From CAZNPL01 sp964574815 (GTDB taxonomy: Bacteria > Planctomycetota > Phycisphaerae > UBA1845), in NCBI GenBank assembly GCA_964574815.1, contig CAZNPL010000027.1, positions 32,994 to 96,993 of the forward strand: a stretch of 64,000 nt of DNA, read 5' to 3'. Position numbers and translations under genes: made by a program. The notes under the pieces are model-generated. The model saw nothing but the letters and a program-made list of their open reading frames with translations. It was not told the DNA's origin and ran no database searches. Of this stretch, positions 1 to 10,626 are shown piece after piece; within the stretch, counting starts at the first letter, position 1, and each line of letters begins with the position of its first letter.

Positions 1-2
1 GT

Positions 3-593
3 CGCGTCATTGTGTTCGATCCGGAGGGCAAGGAACTGGCACGCTTCGGCGAACACGGAACGGGCGATGGGCAGTTCATCTGGCCGACCGACGTGGCGTT
101 TGATGACGCGGGCAATCTGTACGTCGGCGAGTACAACGGCAACGATCGAATCACCAAGTGGTCGCCGGACTATGAGTTCGTCGAGGTGATCGTCTCGGGA
201 GAGGTGAACGGCCAACCGATGCGCCGACCCGCGGGACTCGTCATCGATGAGGACCAGACCCTTTGGGTGGCCGACGCCTGCAACCATCGCATACTCCGTT
301 TCGATCTGAGCGGGCGCCTGCTGCTGGAGTTCGGCGAAATGGGTCGTGAACCGGGCCGGCTCCGTTATCCGTATGACCTCGATATCGACTCGGACGGGAA
401 CCTGCTCGTGTGCGAGTACGGCAACAACCGCTTGCAGTGGTTCGACCGCACCGGCCGGTCGCTGCGCGTCTGGGGATCGGCCGGCCGGGAGATCGGACAA
501 CTCAACTCGCCCTGGGGCGCGGTCGCATCGTCAGACGGCCCGGTCTTCGTGCTCGATTCCCTCAACGCCCGAGTGCAGGTGATCGGATCGTGA
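3..593 (+). CDS. NHL-repeat beta-propeller protein, 5' end outside window
   Basis: The frame is open from base 3, so the true start lies upstream and only the C-terminal part is visible. At least four NHL-type repeats can be read, with cores such as WPTDVAFDDAGNLYVGEY, RRPAGLVIDEDQTLWVADA, YPYDLDIDSDGNLLVCEYG and LNSPWGAVASSDGPVFVLD. Such repeats build a beta-propeller used for protein or ligand binding; no catalytic site is visible. The stop codon overlaps the GTG start of the following VWA gene by 4 bases, which implies translational coupling and places this gene first in the visible VWA-MoxR operon. Its partner and location are unknown. Confidence 0.85.
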   Translation, partial: RVIVFDPEGKELARFGEHGTGDGQFIWPTDVAFDDAGNLYVGEYNGNDRITKWSPDYEFVEVIVSGEVNGQPMRRPAGLVIDEDQTLWVADACNHRILRFDLSGRLLLEFGEMGREPGRLRYPYDLDIDSDGNLLVCEYGNNRLQWFDRTGRSLRVWGSAGREIGQLNSPWGAVASSDGPVFVLDSLNARVQVIGS

Positions 594-3500
594 TTCCCGC
601 CGCGATCGACATGCCCTTCTCCTTCGCCAAGCCCGAATGGCTGTGGCTGCTCGCCTTGATACCGCTCCTGGTGGTCGCCTCGTATCGGCCACTCGCCGGT
701 TTGGAGCGGACGCGCCGGGCGGTTGTCCTGCTTGTCCGGTGTTTGCTGGTGGCAGCCATCGCACTCACGCTCGCCGAAGTGCATCGCGTCCGCCGCAACG
801 AAGACCTCACCGTCATCTTCCTGATGGACCGTTCGCTCAGTGTTCGAGAGCAGGTGGAAGACCAGGAAGCCTACATCGATGCAGTAGCGGAGAAGATCCC
901 CCCGAACGATCAACTGGGCGTGATCGACTTTTCCCGCAGGGCCTACCTGCAGCAGTTGCCGATGAAAGGCGGCTATTTCCTCGAACGGGGCCGCCTGCCG
1001 GAAATCCCCAATCCCGAGCGCACCGACATAGCCGCCGCCATTCGACTGGCCATGGCCATGTTCCCCCACGACACGGCCAAGCGGATCGTTTTGATGTCCG
1101 ACGGCAACGACAACATGGGCGACGTGCTCAGCGAGGCCCGGCGGGCCAAATCAGACGGTGTGGTCATCGACGTGGCCCCGTTGTGGTATCGCCTGGGCAG
1201 CGAGATCTACTTTGACAAGATGATCGCGCCCACTTACGCCGAAGCGGGCGAGGTCGTGGCCATCCGCATGAACATCCGTTCGACCCGCGCCGCCGGCGGC
1301 ACGATCGACGTCTTCCATAACGGCGACAAAGTCCCTCTCAAACCCGAGATCGCCCGCCAGACGCTCCAACCGGGCAACAACGCCCTGGTCCTCCGCCTGC
1401 CGATCGAAACCGACGGCCTGCAGCGTTTCGAGGCCCGGTTCGTCCCGGACGACCCGAGGATGGACACGAATATCGGCAACAACCGCGCCGCCACGTTCTC
1501 ATATGTGTCAGGCCGCGGCAAAGTCGCGATCATGTCCGTCAGGCCCGACTTCGATCGCCCCCTCGTCGATGCCCTGTCCGACGAGAACATCAGGGCAACC
1601 GTGATCGACGTGCTCAACCAGGTGCCCGATATGGCGGCACTGCTGGATTACTCGTCGATCATTCTCGCCAATGTCCCCGCAAATGTATTTACTGAGGAAC
1701 AGCAGCGCATGTTGGCGGCCTACGTGCGCGACACCGGCGGCGGACTGATCATGACCGGCGGCGACGAGAGCTTCGGTGCGGGCGGCTGGATCGGGACGCC
1801 GGTGGCCGAAGTCCTCCCCGTCGAGCTGGAGATCAAGCACAAGAAGATCATTCCCCGCGGCGCCCTGGCGCTCATCATGCACAGTTGCGAATTTCCTCGG
1901 GGCAATTACTGGGGCAAGCTGGTCGCCAAGAAATCGGTCGACACCGTCAGCTCGCAGGACTACGTCGGCGTGCTCGCCTACGCCAGCGGCGGTGAGGCGT
2001 GGGAGGTGCCCCTTCAACTGGCCGCGAACAAGCCGGCCATCAAGAACGCCATCGATCGCATGTACATCGGCGACATGCCCGACTTCGACACGACGATGCG
2101 GCTCGCGGTCACCGGCCTGTCCGCCACCGACGCCGCACAGAAGCACATGATCATCATCAGCGACGGCGACCCGACCCCGCCGTCCCAGGCGGTACTCGAC
2201 GAGATGAAGGCCAAGAAGATCACCTGCACGACCATCGCGGTGGGATACGGGCAGCATGTCATGGAGGCCCCCATGCGCCGGATCGCCAAAGCGACCGAGG
2301 GGCGATTCTATCCCGTGCGCAACCCCCGCAAGCTGCCGCAGATCTTCGTGAAGGAATCCAAAATCGTCCGGCGCCCTCTCATCATCGACGAGCCATTCAC
2401 GCCTCGCATCTCCTACGCCCTGAGCGACCTTCTTGTCGGCCTCAGCCCGAATGAGGGCATTCCCCCCCTTGGCGGGCTGGTGCTGACCTCGCCCAAGCCG
2501 CTCTCGCAGATCGACATGGTCCGCGCCACCACCGACGGCCGCGACCCCGTCCTCGCACATTGGCAGCACGGCCTGGGAAGGGTCGTCGCCTTCACCAGCG
2601 GCTATTGGCCCAAGTGGGGGACCGAGTGGACGCCGTGGCCCGCCTTCTCCAAGCTCTGGGCCCAGATCGTCCGCTGGACCATGCGACAGGAGGCGCCCGC
2701 CAACTTCGAGACGTATACCACGGTTGAGGGCAACCAGGGGCGCGTCGTGATCGAGGCCCTCGACGCCGACGCCGAATACCTCAACTTCCTCAATCTGCAG
2801 GCTCGCCTCATCGATCCCGATCAGAATGCGTCTTCTTTGCAGTTTACGCAGACCGGACCCGGCAGGTACGAGGCCACTTTCGATATCGAACAGACCGGGC
2901 AATACATCACCAACATCGCCGTCTATCAGGAGGGCCAATACCAGGGATCGATCCACAGCGGCGTTTCCATGCCGTTCTCTCCGGAACTGCGCGAGCTGGA
3001 AACCAACGAGGCCCTGCTGGAGGAGGTCGCGGAAATCACCGGCGGGCGCATCCTCTCGATGGACCCTGCGAGAGACCCGGTCTTCGCCCACGATCTGCCC
3101 CCTACACTCTCGAAAAAGCCGGCGTGGGACTGGACTCTGGCGTGGCTGCTGCTGCCGCTCTTCTTGCTCGATGTCGCCTGCCGCCGCTTGGCCAACTGGC
3201 TGGCGCTCTCGATCGTCGTCGAACTGCTCATCATCGTCGTGTTCCTCTTCGGGCTGAATCTCATCTACACGCACTGGTGGGGCGTGCTCGGCGTGCTGCT
3301 GCTCGCCGAACTGGTCGGATGGACCATCCGATTCCGCTACATCGGCCCGTTCTTCGACTGGATGACGCACACCGTCACGGCGCTCGGCCGGACGGGCGAG
3401 CGCAGCGCCGAGTCTCTGGCGCAGCTCAAGACCGTGCGAGAGCAGGTCCGCGAAGGTCGGACGGGAGGCCGCCCCGCGGCCAAACCCCCGTCAACCGCCG

Positions 3501-3766
3501 AACGCGAAGCGGCGCCACAGGCGGATCCCAGGGCGCGCTTCGACGCCGGCGAAAAGGCCGCTGCCCCTCCCGTAGACACGATCGAGGATGCGCTGGGTGG
3601 AGCCAAGGCCGGTCCAGCCGGCGAACGCACAAAGAAACCAACGCCCAAGGCGGAAGAATCATCCTCCGAATCGCAGGAGGCCACGACCGACCGCTTGCTT
3701 AAAGCCAAGCGAAGGGCGCAACGCGGGCGACAGGATCAAAAAGACAAGCCGGATGAATCGAGTTAG
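590..3766 (+). CDS. Large membrane protein with two VWA-like domains and a GATase-like domain
   Basis: About 1058 residues. GTG at 590 is chosen because it overlaps the preceding stop and has AGGTGA upstream; ATG at 611 is the alternative. N-terminal hydrophobic segments (about 15-60) are followed by a VWA domain (about 72-235) with a metal-site motif DRSLS. A glutamine-amidotransferase-like segment around 345-430 contains DTGGGLIMTGGDESFGAGGW. A second VWA-like domain (about 422-570) has MHSCEF where the metal motif is expected, so it probably cannot bind metal normally. Two or three transmembrane helices lie near 845-915, then a charged Lys/Glu/Ala-rich tail. The architecture matches large planctomycete VWA proteins encoded beside MoxR. 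The role, probably envelope protein assembly, is inferred from context. Confidence 0.85.
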   Translation: MIPAAIDMPFSFAKPEWLWLLALIPLLVVASYRPLAGLERTRRAVVLLVRCLLVAAIALTLAEVHRVRRNEDLTVIFLMDRSLSVREQVEDQEAYIDAVAEKIPPNDQLGVIDFSRRAYLQQLPMKGGYFLERGRLPEIPNPERTDIAAAIRLAMAMFPHDTAKRIVLMSDGNDNMGDVLSEARRAKSDGVVIDVAPLWYRLGSEIYFDKMIAPTYAEAGEVVAIRMNIRSTRAAGGTIDVFHNGDKVPLKPEIARQTLQPGNNALVLRLPIETDGLQRFEARFVPDDPRMDTNIGNNRAATFSYVSGRGKVAIMSVRPDFDRPLVDALSDENIRATVIDVLNQVPDMAALLDYSSIILANVPANVFTEEQQRMLAAYVRDTGGGLIMTGGDESFGAGGWIGTPVAEVLPVELEIKHKKIIPRGALALIMHSCEFPRGNYWGKLVAKKSVDTVSSQDYVGVLAYASGGEAWEVPLQLAANKPAIKNAIDRMYIGDMPDFDTTMRLAVTGLSATDAAQKHMIIISDGDPTPPSQAVLDEMKAKKITCTTIAVGYGQHVMEAPMRRIAKATEGRFYPVRNPRKLPQIFVKESKIVRRPLIIDEPFTPRISYALSDLLVGLSPNEGIPPLGGLVLTSPKPLSQIDMVRATTDGRDPVLAHWQHGLGRVVAFTSGYWPKWGTEWTPWPAFSKLWAQIVRWTMRQEAPANFETYTTVEGNQGRVVIEALDADAEYLNFLNLQARLIDPDQNASSLQFTQTGPGRYEATFDIEQTGQYITNIAVYQEGQYQGSIHSGVSMPFSPELRELETNEALLEEVAEITGGRILSMDPARDPVFAHDLPPTLSKKPAWDWTLAWLLLPLFLLDVACRRLANWLALSIVVELLIIVVFLFGLNLIYTHWWGVLGVLLLAELVGWTIRFRYIGPFFDWMTHTVTALGRTGERSAESLAQLKTVREQVREGRTGGRPAAKPPSTAEREAAPQADPRARFDAGEKAAAPPVDTIEDALGGAKAGPAGERTKKPTPKAEESSSESQEATTDRLLKAKRRAQRGRQDQKDKPDESS

Positions 3767-3775
3767 GAGCAACCC

Positions 3776-4795
<1,020 letters not shown>

Positions 4796-4829
4796 CCAGG
4801 AGCCATACGCGAGATCATTGGAGTGAACC

Positions 4830-5726
4830 TTGGGTAAAGCGCAGACGACCGAACAGTTTCTGGTTCCTGAGTTCCTGACGAAGCTCGAACAGCTCGAGCT
4901 GATCAGCCGCAAGATCTTCGCGGGCAAGATGCGCGGCGAGCGGCGGTCCAAGCGACGCGGCGAGTCCGTTGAATTCGCCGACTACCGAAACTACGCCGTC
5001 GGCGACGACCTCCGCTTTCTCGACTGGAACATCTACGCCCGCCTCGATCGCCTCTTCATTAAACTGTTCCTTGAAGAAGAGGACCTGCACGTCAGCCTGA
5101 TGATCGACGCCTCCAGGAGCATGGACTTCGGCGATCCGAACAAGGGCCTCTACGCCCGAAGGCTCGCGGCGGCCATCGCCTACATCGGCCTGACCAACTA
5201 CGACCGCGTCAGCCTCTACACCTTCGCCGATGGCCTGATCGGCGAACTCGCCGGCGCCCGCGGCCGCAACGCGACCCCGCGGCTGCTCGATTTCCTCTCC
5301 CGCGTGGAATACCAGCCGGCCGGCAACCTCTCGCTGGCGTGCAAGCAGTACGCGATTCGACACCCCCAGCGCGGCATCGTTCTCGTTTTGAGCGACTTCT
5401 TCGACAAGGCGGGCTACGAGCAGGGCCTGCGCTACCTGCTGGGACGCGACCTGGATCTCTATGTGCTCCAGATCCTCGCCCCGCAGGAGATCGATCCGCC
5501 GCTTCAGGGCGACCTCCAGCTCAAGGACGTCGAGGACGAGGACGTCGCCGAGGTCACCGTGAGCCGGGCGTTGATCAACCGGTACAAGAGCAATCTGCAG
5601 GCGTACTGCGGCTCGCTCCGCGAATTCTGTACCCGCCGGGGCATCAGCTACCTGTTCACCAGCACGGCCGTGGATTTCGATCAACTGGTGCTCACGTACC
5701 TCCGACAGAGAGGCCTGATCCGATGA
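4830..5726 (+). CDS. DUF58 domain protein
   Basis: 298 residues beginning with TTG, preceded by GGAGTGA. The family hallmark FADYRNYAVGDDLRFLDW lies near residues 48-66. A VWA-like fold follows, with metal-site motif MIDASRSM near 91-98. DUF58 proteins are nearly always encoded directly after MoxR and are thought to be its partners; the biochemical role is unproven. No membrane segment is visible, so this copy is probably cytoplasmic. It sits between moxR and a BatA-like gene on the same strand and is probably cotranscribed. Confidence 0.92.
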   Translation: MGKAQTTEQFLVPEFLTKLEQLELISRKIFAGKMRGERRSKRRGESVEFADYRNYAVGDDLRFLDWNIYARLDRLFIKLFLEEEDLHVSLMIDASRSMDFGDPNKGLYARRLAAAIAYIGLTNYDRVSLYTFADGLIGELAGARGRNATPRLLDFLSRVEYQPAGNLSLACKQYAIRHPQRGIVLVLSDFFDKAGYEQGLRYLLGRDLDLYVLQILAPQEIDPPLQGDLQLKDVEDEDVAEVTVSRALINRYKSNLQAYCGSLREFCTRRGISYLFTSTAVDFDQLVLTYLRQRGLIR

Positions 5727-5766
5727 ACACGAAGCCATACCGTTCAAAGTAAGGAGCGCGCGTCTG

Positions 5767-7848
5767 ATGCAATTCCTCTCGCCTGCCGCCATCGCCATTG
5801 CCGCGGCCCTGACGATCCCGCCGCTGGTTGCGCTCTACTTCCTGAAACTGAAACGGAGGATTTACCCCATCTCTTCGACGCTCCTCTGGAAAAAGGCGAT
5901 CGAGGATCTTCACGTGAACGCCCCGTTTCAGCGCCTCCGCGCCAGCCTCCTGCTTTTTCTGCAACTGCTCGTGCTGATCCTCGCCGCCCTGGCCCTCGGC
6001 GAACCGATGCTCACCCGCGAGAAAGAACGAGAAGACACGCTCATACTGATGATCGATCAGTCGGCCTCGATGGCCGTCATCGAGCAGGACAACAAGACCC
6101 GGCTCGACATTGCCAAACAGCAGGCCAAAAAGGTCATCGACGCCATGGATGAGGACAGCCGGGCGATGGTCGTGGCGTTTTGCGACCGGGCCACCATGGT
6201 CTCGTCGTTCGACACCGACAAAGAGGGCCTGAAGCGAAAGATCGACACCATCGAACAAACCGACAGCGTGTCGAAACTGAACGAGGCCGTCGTCCTCGCC
6301 GAGGCCTATTCGCAGAACATGGTCATCGGCGGCGAGGTCCCCGGCGCCGACATCGAAGTGCAGACGTCCGCTGCCACGCCCAGCGTCCTGCTCTTTTCCG
6401 ACGGCCGACTCGCCGACGCCGAAAAGCTCTCGCCCCAGCGCCTCGATCTCTCCCGAATGGAAGTCGTCGTCGTGGGCGAGCGCGACGACAACGTCGGCAT
6501 CATCGCCATGGATGCCAGACGAAACTACGAGCAGCCCGAAATGGTCCAAGCCTTCGCCACCGTCCGCAACTTCGCCGCCGAGCCCGCCGAATTCGACGCG
6601 ACGCTTTACATTGAAGGGCAACCTCTCGACGTGCAGACCGTTACGCTCGGGCCGGGACTCGTCCCACCGCCTCCGCAGCAGCAAGGACAATCGAAGGGAG
6701 CCGATGAGGACTCGCCCGTGGCCGTGGGCGGCGATACGGATGAGGCCCCGCCGCCGGGCAGCGTCGCATCCGTCGCATTCGATGAGGTCGTCTTCGAGGG
6801 CGGCGGCCTCGTGGAGGTGCGCCTCTCCACACGCGACGGCCTGCAGGCCGACGACCGTGCCTGGGCCGTTCTTCCCTCCCCTCGCCGTGTCGCCGTGCTG
6901 CTCGTCACCGACGGGAACTGGGCGCTCCAGCGCGTGCTGAGCTCGCTCAACATCGACTTGCAGATGATGACCCCGCCAGAATATGAGCGAGCGCCGAGCG
7001 AGGAGCTCGTCGAAGGCCAGCGCTCGCGCTACGACGTCATTGTCTTCGATCGCCACTCGACCGACCGCCTCCCCGTCGGCAATTACATGTTCTGGGGCGG
7101 CGTGCCTCGCATCGAGGGCGTCGAGCCCCTCGGGATGATCGCCGACCAGGTGATCATCGACTGGGACGAGGACCACCCGATCCTTCGTAACGTGGCCGTT
7201 GGCCGGTTGAACGTCTACGCCTGGATGCGCCTCAAGTTGCCGAACGACGCCGTCCGCCTCATTCAGGGCGAAACGGAGGACTCGACCCTGCTCGCCTATT
7301 TTGCACGGGCCGGCAGCCAGTTTCTCATCTGCGCGTTCCCGTTCATATTCACCAATGACGAGGGCCGATCCTTCGATAACACCGACTGGTACATCAAGGA
7401 CGACTTCGTGCCGTTCAATGACGACGCTGTCAGTTTCCTCTCGGCCAGCATCCACACCGGCGGCAAAGCCTCCATTCAGCCCGGCGAGCCCAAAACGGTG
7501 CCCATACCGCGAGCAGCCGACTCGGTCATGGTCCGCCGCCCCGACGGCGCGCGCGACCGGATCCCCACGGCCGGATCCAGCACCGTCACCTACGCCCGCA
7601 CGCGACGAGTAGGACCCTACACCATCCAGCCCGCTGCCGAAGACCACGAAATGTTCGCGGTTAACCTCTTCAGCCCTGACGAAAGCCGCATCGCGCCTGA
7701 GCGGGTCGTCGTGCTCGGCTCCACCGCGCTGGCCGCCGCCCAAGGCAAGGTTCTGGTCAACGAACCCCTCTGGCCCTGGCTGCTCGTCGCCCTCCTGGCC
7801 ATCCTGTTCCTTGAGTGGATCGTCTACAACAGGCGGGTCTACGTCTGA
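5767..7848 (+). CDS. BatA-type membrane protein with VWA domain
   Basis: 693 residues. The N-terminus has the BatA signature: a short helix, then ALYFLKLKRR and a second helix (about 58-77, FLQLLVLILAALALGEPML). A VWA domain with MIDQSASM begins near residue 94. A long periplasmic portion follows, and the protein ends with one transmembrane helix (WLLVALLAILFLEWIVY). The Pro/Gln/Gly-rich stretch near 297-320 looks like a linker. This is the last gene of the VWA-MoxR-DUF58 cluster. The family is usually linked to MoxR-dependent envelope functions; no substrate can be inferred. AAGGAG lies about 10 bases before the ATG. Confidence 0.9.
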   Translation: MQFLSPAAIAIAAALTIPPLVALYFLKLKRRIYPISSTLLWKKAIEDLHVNAPFQRLRASLLLFLQLLVLILAALALGEPMLTREKEREDTLILMIDQSASMAVIEQDNKTRLDIAKQQAKKVIDAMDEDSRAMVVAFCDRATMVSSFDTDKEGLKRKIDTIEQTDSVSKLNEAVVLAEAYSQNMVIGGEVPGADIEVQTSAATPSVLLFSDGRLADAEKLSPQRLDLSRMEVVVVGERDDNVGIIAMDARRNYEQPEMVQAFATVRNFAAEPAEFDATLYIEGQPLDVQTVTLGPGLVPPPPQQQGQSKGADEDSPVAVGGDTDEAPPPGSVASVAFDEVVFEGGGLVEVRLSTRDGLQADDRAWAVLPSPRRVAVLLVTDGNWALQRVLSSLNIDLQMMTPPEYERAPSEELVEGQRSRYDVIVFDRHSTDRLPVGNYMFWGGVPRIEGVEPLGMIADQVIIDWDEDHPILRNVAVGRLNVYAWMRLKLPNDAVRLIQGETEDSTLLAYFARAGSQFLICAFPFIFTNDEGRSFDNTDWYIKDDFVPFNDDAVSFLSASIHTGGKASIQPGEPKTVPIPRAADSVMVRRPDGARDRIPTAGSSTVTYARTRRVGPYTIQPAAEDHEMFAVNLFSPDESRIAPERVVVLGSTALAAAQGKVLVNEPLWPWLLVALLAILFLEWIVYNRRVYV

Positions 7849-7922
7849 TCCGAAACGGCAGGGAAGCCTCCTGAGCCGATTGCCGACAAGCGATTCGGCA
7901 CGTACCATTCGCTGCCGAAAGC

Positions 7923-9581
7923 ATGCTATACGATCGAAGACGCTACTTGACCGACTTTGACTCCCGCCGCGCCGGTAACATTCTGACCGACGTACTCGTG
8001 ATCGGCGGCGGGATCGCCGGCGCCCGCGCGGCCATCGAAGCGGCTGGCCACGCCGGCGATGTTCTTCTGTTGTGCAAGGAGTCGTTCGACGAGTCCACCA
8101 CGCGCTACGCCCAGGGCGGCGTCGCGAGCGTGCTCGATCCACAGGATTCCGCCGAACGCCACCTCGAGGACACGATCCGCGTCGGAGCCGGGCTCGGAAG
8201 CCGTGAGGTCATCGAGTTGGTCGTCCGTGATGGTCCCCGTCGTATCCAGGAATTGATTGACTGGGGCACCCGTTTCGACAAGCTGGACGGCCGGATCGCG
8301 CTGGGACGCGAAGGTGGGCATTCAGCGGCGCGCGTCCTGCATCACGGAGGTGATGCGACCGGTCTGGAGATATCGCGCTCGCTTAACGCCAAGGTCCGCT
8401 CCTGCGACAACATCCGCGTTTTCGACCACTGCTTCGTCATGGACCTGCTGACCGACGAAACGGGCTGCGTCGGAGCGGTGACCTATCACGCCAAGTTCGG
8501 ACACCAGTTGATCTGGGCCAAGCGAACCGTGCTCGCAACCGGAGGCTGCGGCCGCGTCTACCGGGAAACCTCGAACCCGCCGCTGGCGACCGGGGACGGC
8601 TATGCCGTGGCGTATCGCGCAGGCGCGATCCTGGGCGACATGGAAATGATCCAGTTTCACCCGACAACGCTGTACGTCGCCGGGTCGAGCCGGGCCCTCA
8701 TCTCGGAGGCAGTCCGCGGGGAAGGAGCTTATCTGATCGACCGCAACGGCGAGCGATTTATGCCGCGATACCATCCGGACGCGGAACTGGCCCCCCGCGA
8801 CGTTGTCAGCAGAGCGATCGTCCAGCAGATTCGCGAGACGAATGCGAGCAGCGTGTACCTCGACGTGCGGCACATCGGAAAGCAGCCCTTCGCCAGGCGG
8901 TTCCCGCGAATTGCCCGCCTCTGCTCCGAGTTCCAGATCGACGTGGGCACCGAGCTGATACCGGTCCGGCCGGCCGCCCACTACATGATTGGAGGCGTTG
9001 TGACGGACGTCTCGGGCCGCAGCAGCGTCGACGGGCTGCTGTGCTGCGGCGAAGCGGCTTGCACGGGCCTGCACGGGGCGAATCGCCTGGCCAGCAATTC
9101 ACTGCTCGAGGGGCTGGTCTTCGGCGCCCGCGCCGGCGAAGAGGCCGGGCGTACGGCCGACGATCGGCCACACGCCCTTCAGCGAGGACATCTGAGCAGT
9201 CTCAATACGCCGTCGCAGCGCACGGAGCTGGATCTGCCCGACATTCGCAACAGCCTTCGAAGTGTGATGTGGCGCAACGCCGGCATCGAGCGCAGCGGCG
9301 ACAGGCTCGCCGAGGCCAGCGAGATCATCGAGTTCTGGGGCAAATACGTCCTCGACAAGACGTTCGACGAACCCTCGGGCTGGGAGGCGCAGAACCTGCT
9401 GAGCGTCGGCCGTCTGATCGTCCTGTCGGCCCGCCACCGGCAGCGTTCGCTCGGTGTTCACTGTCGCATCGACGACCCGGGCACCGAACCGCACGAGCCG
9501 CCGTATCACCTCGTGATCCAGCGGACCGCCGAGGGCCCCTCCGTCCGCCGCGTTGGCATCAATTTCACCACCGCCGCATGA
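7923..9581 (+). CDS. nadB: L-aspartate oxidase
   Basis: 552 residues. FAD-binding motif VIGGGIAGARAAIEA is near the N-terminus, RGEGAYLIDRNGERFM falls in the substrate region, and HYMIGGVVTDVSGRSS precedes GLHGANRLASNSLLEGLVFG. Together these separate NadB from the succinate dehydrogenase flavoprotein. It oxidises L-aspartate to iminoaspartate, the first step of de novo NAD synthesis in the cytoplasm. The length is normal for the family. A weak promoter candidate, TTGCCG then 17 bases then TACCAT, lies at 7880-7908. The ribosome site is poor. No other NAD genes are adjacent. Confidence 0.95.
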   Translation: MLYDRRRYLTDFDSRRAGNILTDVLVIGGGIAGARAAIEAAGHAGDVLLLCKESFDESTTRYAQGGVASVLDPQDSAERHLEDTIRVGAGLGSREVIELVVRDGPRRIQELIDWGTRFDKLDGRIALGREGGHSAARVLHHGGDATGLEISRSLNAKVRSCDNIRVFDHCFVMDLLTDETGCVGAVTYHAKFGHQLIWAKRTVLATGGCGRVYRETSNPPLATGDGYAVAYRAGAILGDMEMIQFHPTTLYVAGSSRALISEAVRGEGAYLIDRNGERFMPRYHPDAELAPRDVVSRAIVQQIRETNASSVYLDVRHIGKQPFARRFPRIARLCSEFQIDVGTELIPVRPAAHYMIGGVVTDVSGRSSVDGLLCCGEAACTGLHGANRLASNSLLEGLVFGARAGEEAGRTADDRPHALQRGHLSSLNTPSQRTELDLPDIRNSLRSVMWRNAGIERSGDRLAEASEIIEFWGKYVLDKTFDEPSGWEAQNLLSVGRLIVLSARHRQRSLGVHCRIDDPGTEPHEPPYHLVIQRTAEGPSVRRVGINFTTAA

Positions 9582-9663
9582 GAATCTTCAGTGAGACAAG
9601 TCAGCTCGACCCGGGGTGCGCCACTCTTGAGCAGTGGTGTAGACAAATAATGCGCCCAAAGCC

Positions 9664-9688
9664 CCATCTCCTGCAAAACAGGAGATGG
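9664..9688. terminator. Hairpin between convergent nadB and lpxI
   Basis: A perfect 10-bp stem, CCATCTCCTG paired with CAGGAGATGG around a CAAAA loop, lies in the 120-base gap between two convergent genes. It could end transcription from both sides. There is no T-run after it, so intrinsic termination is uncertain. A smaller CCACT/AGTGG hairpin lies just upstream. Confidence 0.5.
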
Positions 9689-9702
9689 ACCAAGGCCACG
9701 CG

Positions 9703-10548
9703 TCAATGCACCGCCCTCGCGACGACCGTAATCCCGAACCGGTCCGCCTTGGCTCTCACCGCTTCCTCATCAACGATGACCGTTTTGCCGGCCTCGACAA
9801 CCAGCAGCTTCGCCCCGTTGCGATGTAGATTCTCGATCGTCTCCGGACCGATTGTGGGCACATCGAAACGCATGTCCTGGTTCGGCTTGGCCACCTTGAC
9901 CAGTACCCAGCCGCCGCGGGGACAGAACTCCCCGGCACGCTCGATCATGCGGTCGGTGCCCTCGATGGCCTCGACGGCGATGACCTCCGTCTCCTTGACG
10001 GCCACCGACTGGCCGATGTCGAGCCGGCCGATCTCCGTCGCGATCCGCCAGCCGAACTCAATGTCCTTCTCCTGCTCGGGTGCAGGCGGCTTGCCGGCGA
10101 GCAGGCCCTCACCGGCCAGCGCTTCCTCACAATACTGTGCGGCGTCTTCAAGCCTGATATCGTGGGACTGCAGGACGTCTGCCACCGCCCCCAGGACCGT
10201 ATCGTTGCGTTTGTCCGGCAGGCCGAAGAACCACAGCTTGAAACTCATCCAGTCGGGCATCAGCTTGAGCAGCCGGAACCGACCGTACATGACATGCTTG
10301 TTGACGTAACCGGCCATGATCGCCCGGCGGACGCCGGCCCGACGAAAAATGCGAATCCACCGTCCGATCCGCGCGAGTCCGGCCCAGTAAAAAGCGTCAG
10401 CGTGATCGCGAAGCTCCGGATCGGTGAGTCCGCGCAAAGCCACGATGACGACTCGGCACCCGGCGCGGCGGGCACCCTGGGCGACCATAAAAGGAAACCG
10501 CCCGGCCCCGGCGATGATGCCAAGTGAGTTGAAACCGTCGGTCGTCAT
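9703..10548 (-). CDS. lpxI: UDP-2,3-diacylglucosamine pyrophosphatase LpxI (DUF1009)
   Basis: 281 residues of the LpxI/DUF1009 family. The N-terminus LGIIAGAGRFPFMVAQGAR and the segments IMAGYVNKH and PTIGPETIENLHRNGAKLL are typical. LpxI cleaves UDP-2,3-diacylglucosamine to lipid X and UMP, the fourth step of lipid A synthesis, and replaces LpxH in many bacteria. It follows lpxD on the same strand with a 78-base gap, so the two lipid A genes probably form an operon. It converges on nadB. Confidence 0.93.
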   Translation of the reverse strand: MTTDGFNSLGIIAGAGRFPFMVAQGARRAGCRVVIVALRGLTDPELRDHADAFYWAGLARIGRWIRIFRRAGVRRAIMAGYVNKHVMYGRFRLLKLMPDWMSFKLWFFGLPDKRNDTVLGAVADVLQSHDIRLEDAAQYCEEALAGEGLLAGKPPAPEQEKDIEFGWRIATEIGRLDIGQSVAVKETEVIAVEAIEGTDRMIERAGEFCPRGGWVLVKVAKPNQDMRFDVPTIGPETIENLHRNGAKLLVVEAGKTVIVDEEAVRAKADRFGITVVARAVH

Positions 10549-10626
10549 TCCCCGCAGACCTCAAACGCGCTGATGGGCGGTAACATGTTCACACTTGCGT
10601 GGACATGCCGGCGGCCAAAGCCCGCC

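Noticed and set aside
5692..8142. Long open frame on the minus strand across the BatA-type gene, and similar ones at 1508-3370, 38128-40494, 48264-49991 and 52139-53944
   Set aside because: They are mirror frames of well-supported genes in GC-rich DNA, with Arg/His/Gly-rich translations and no recognisable domains.
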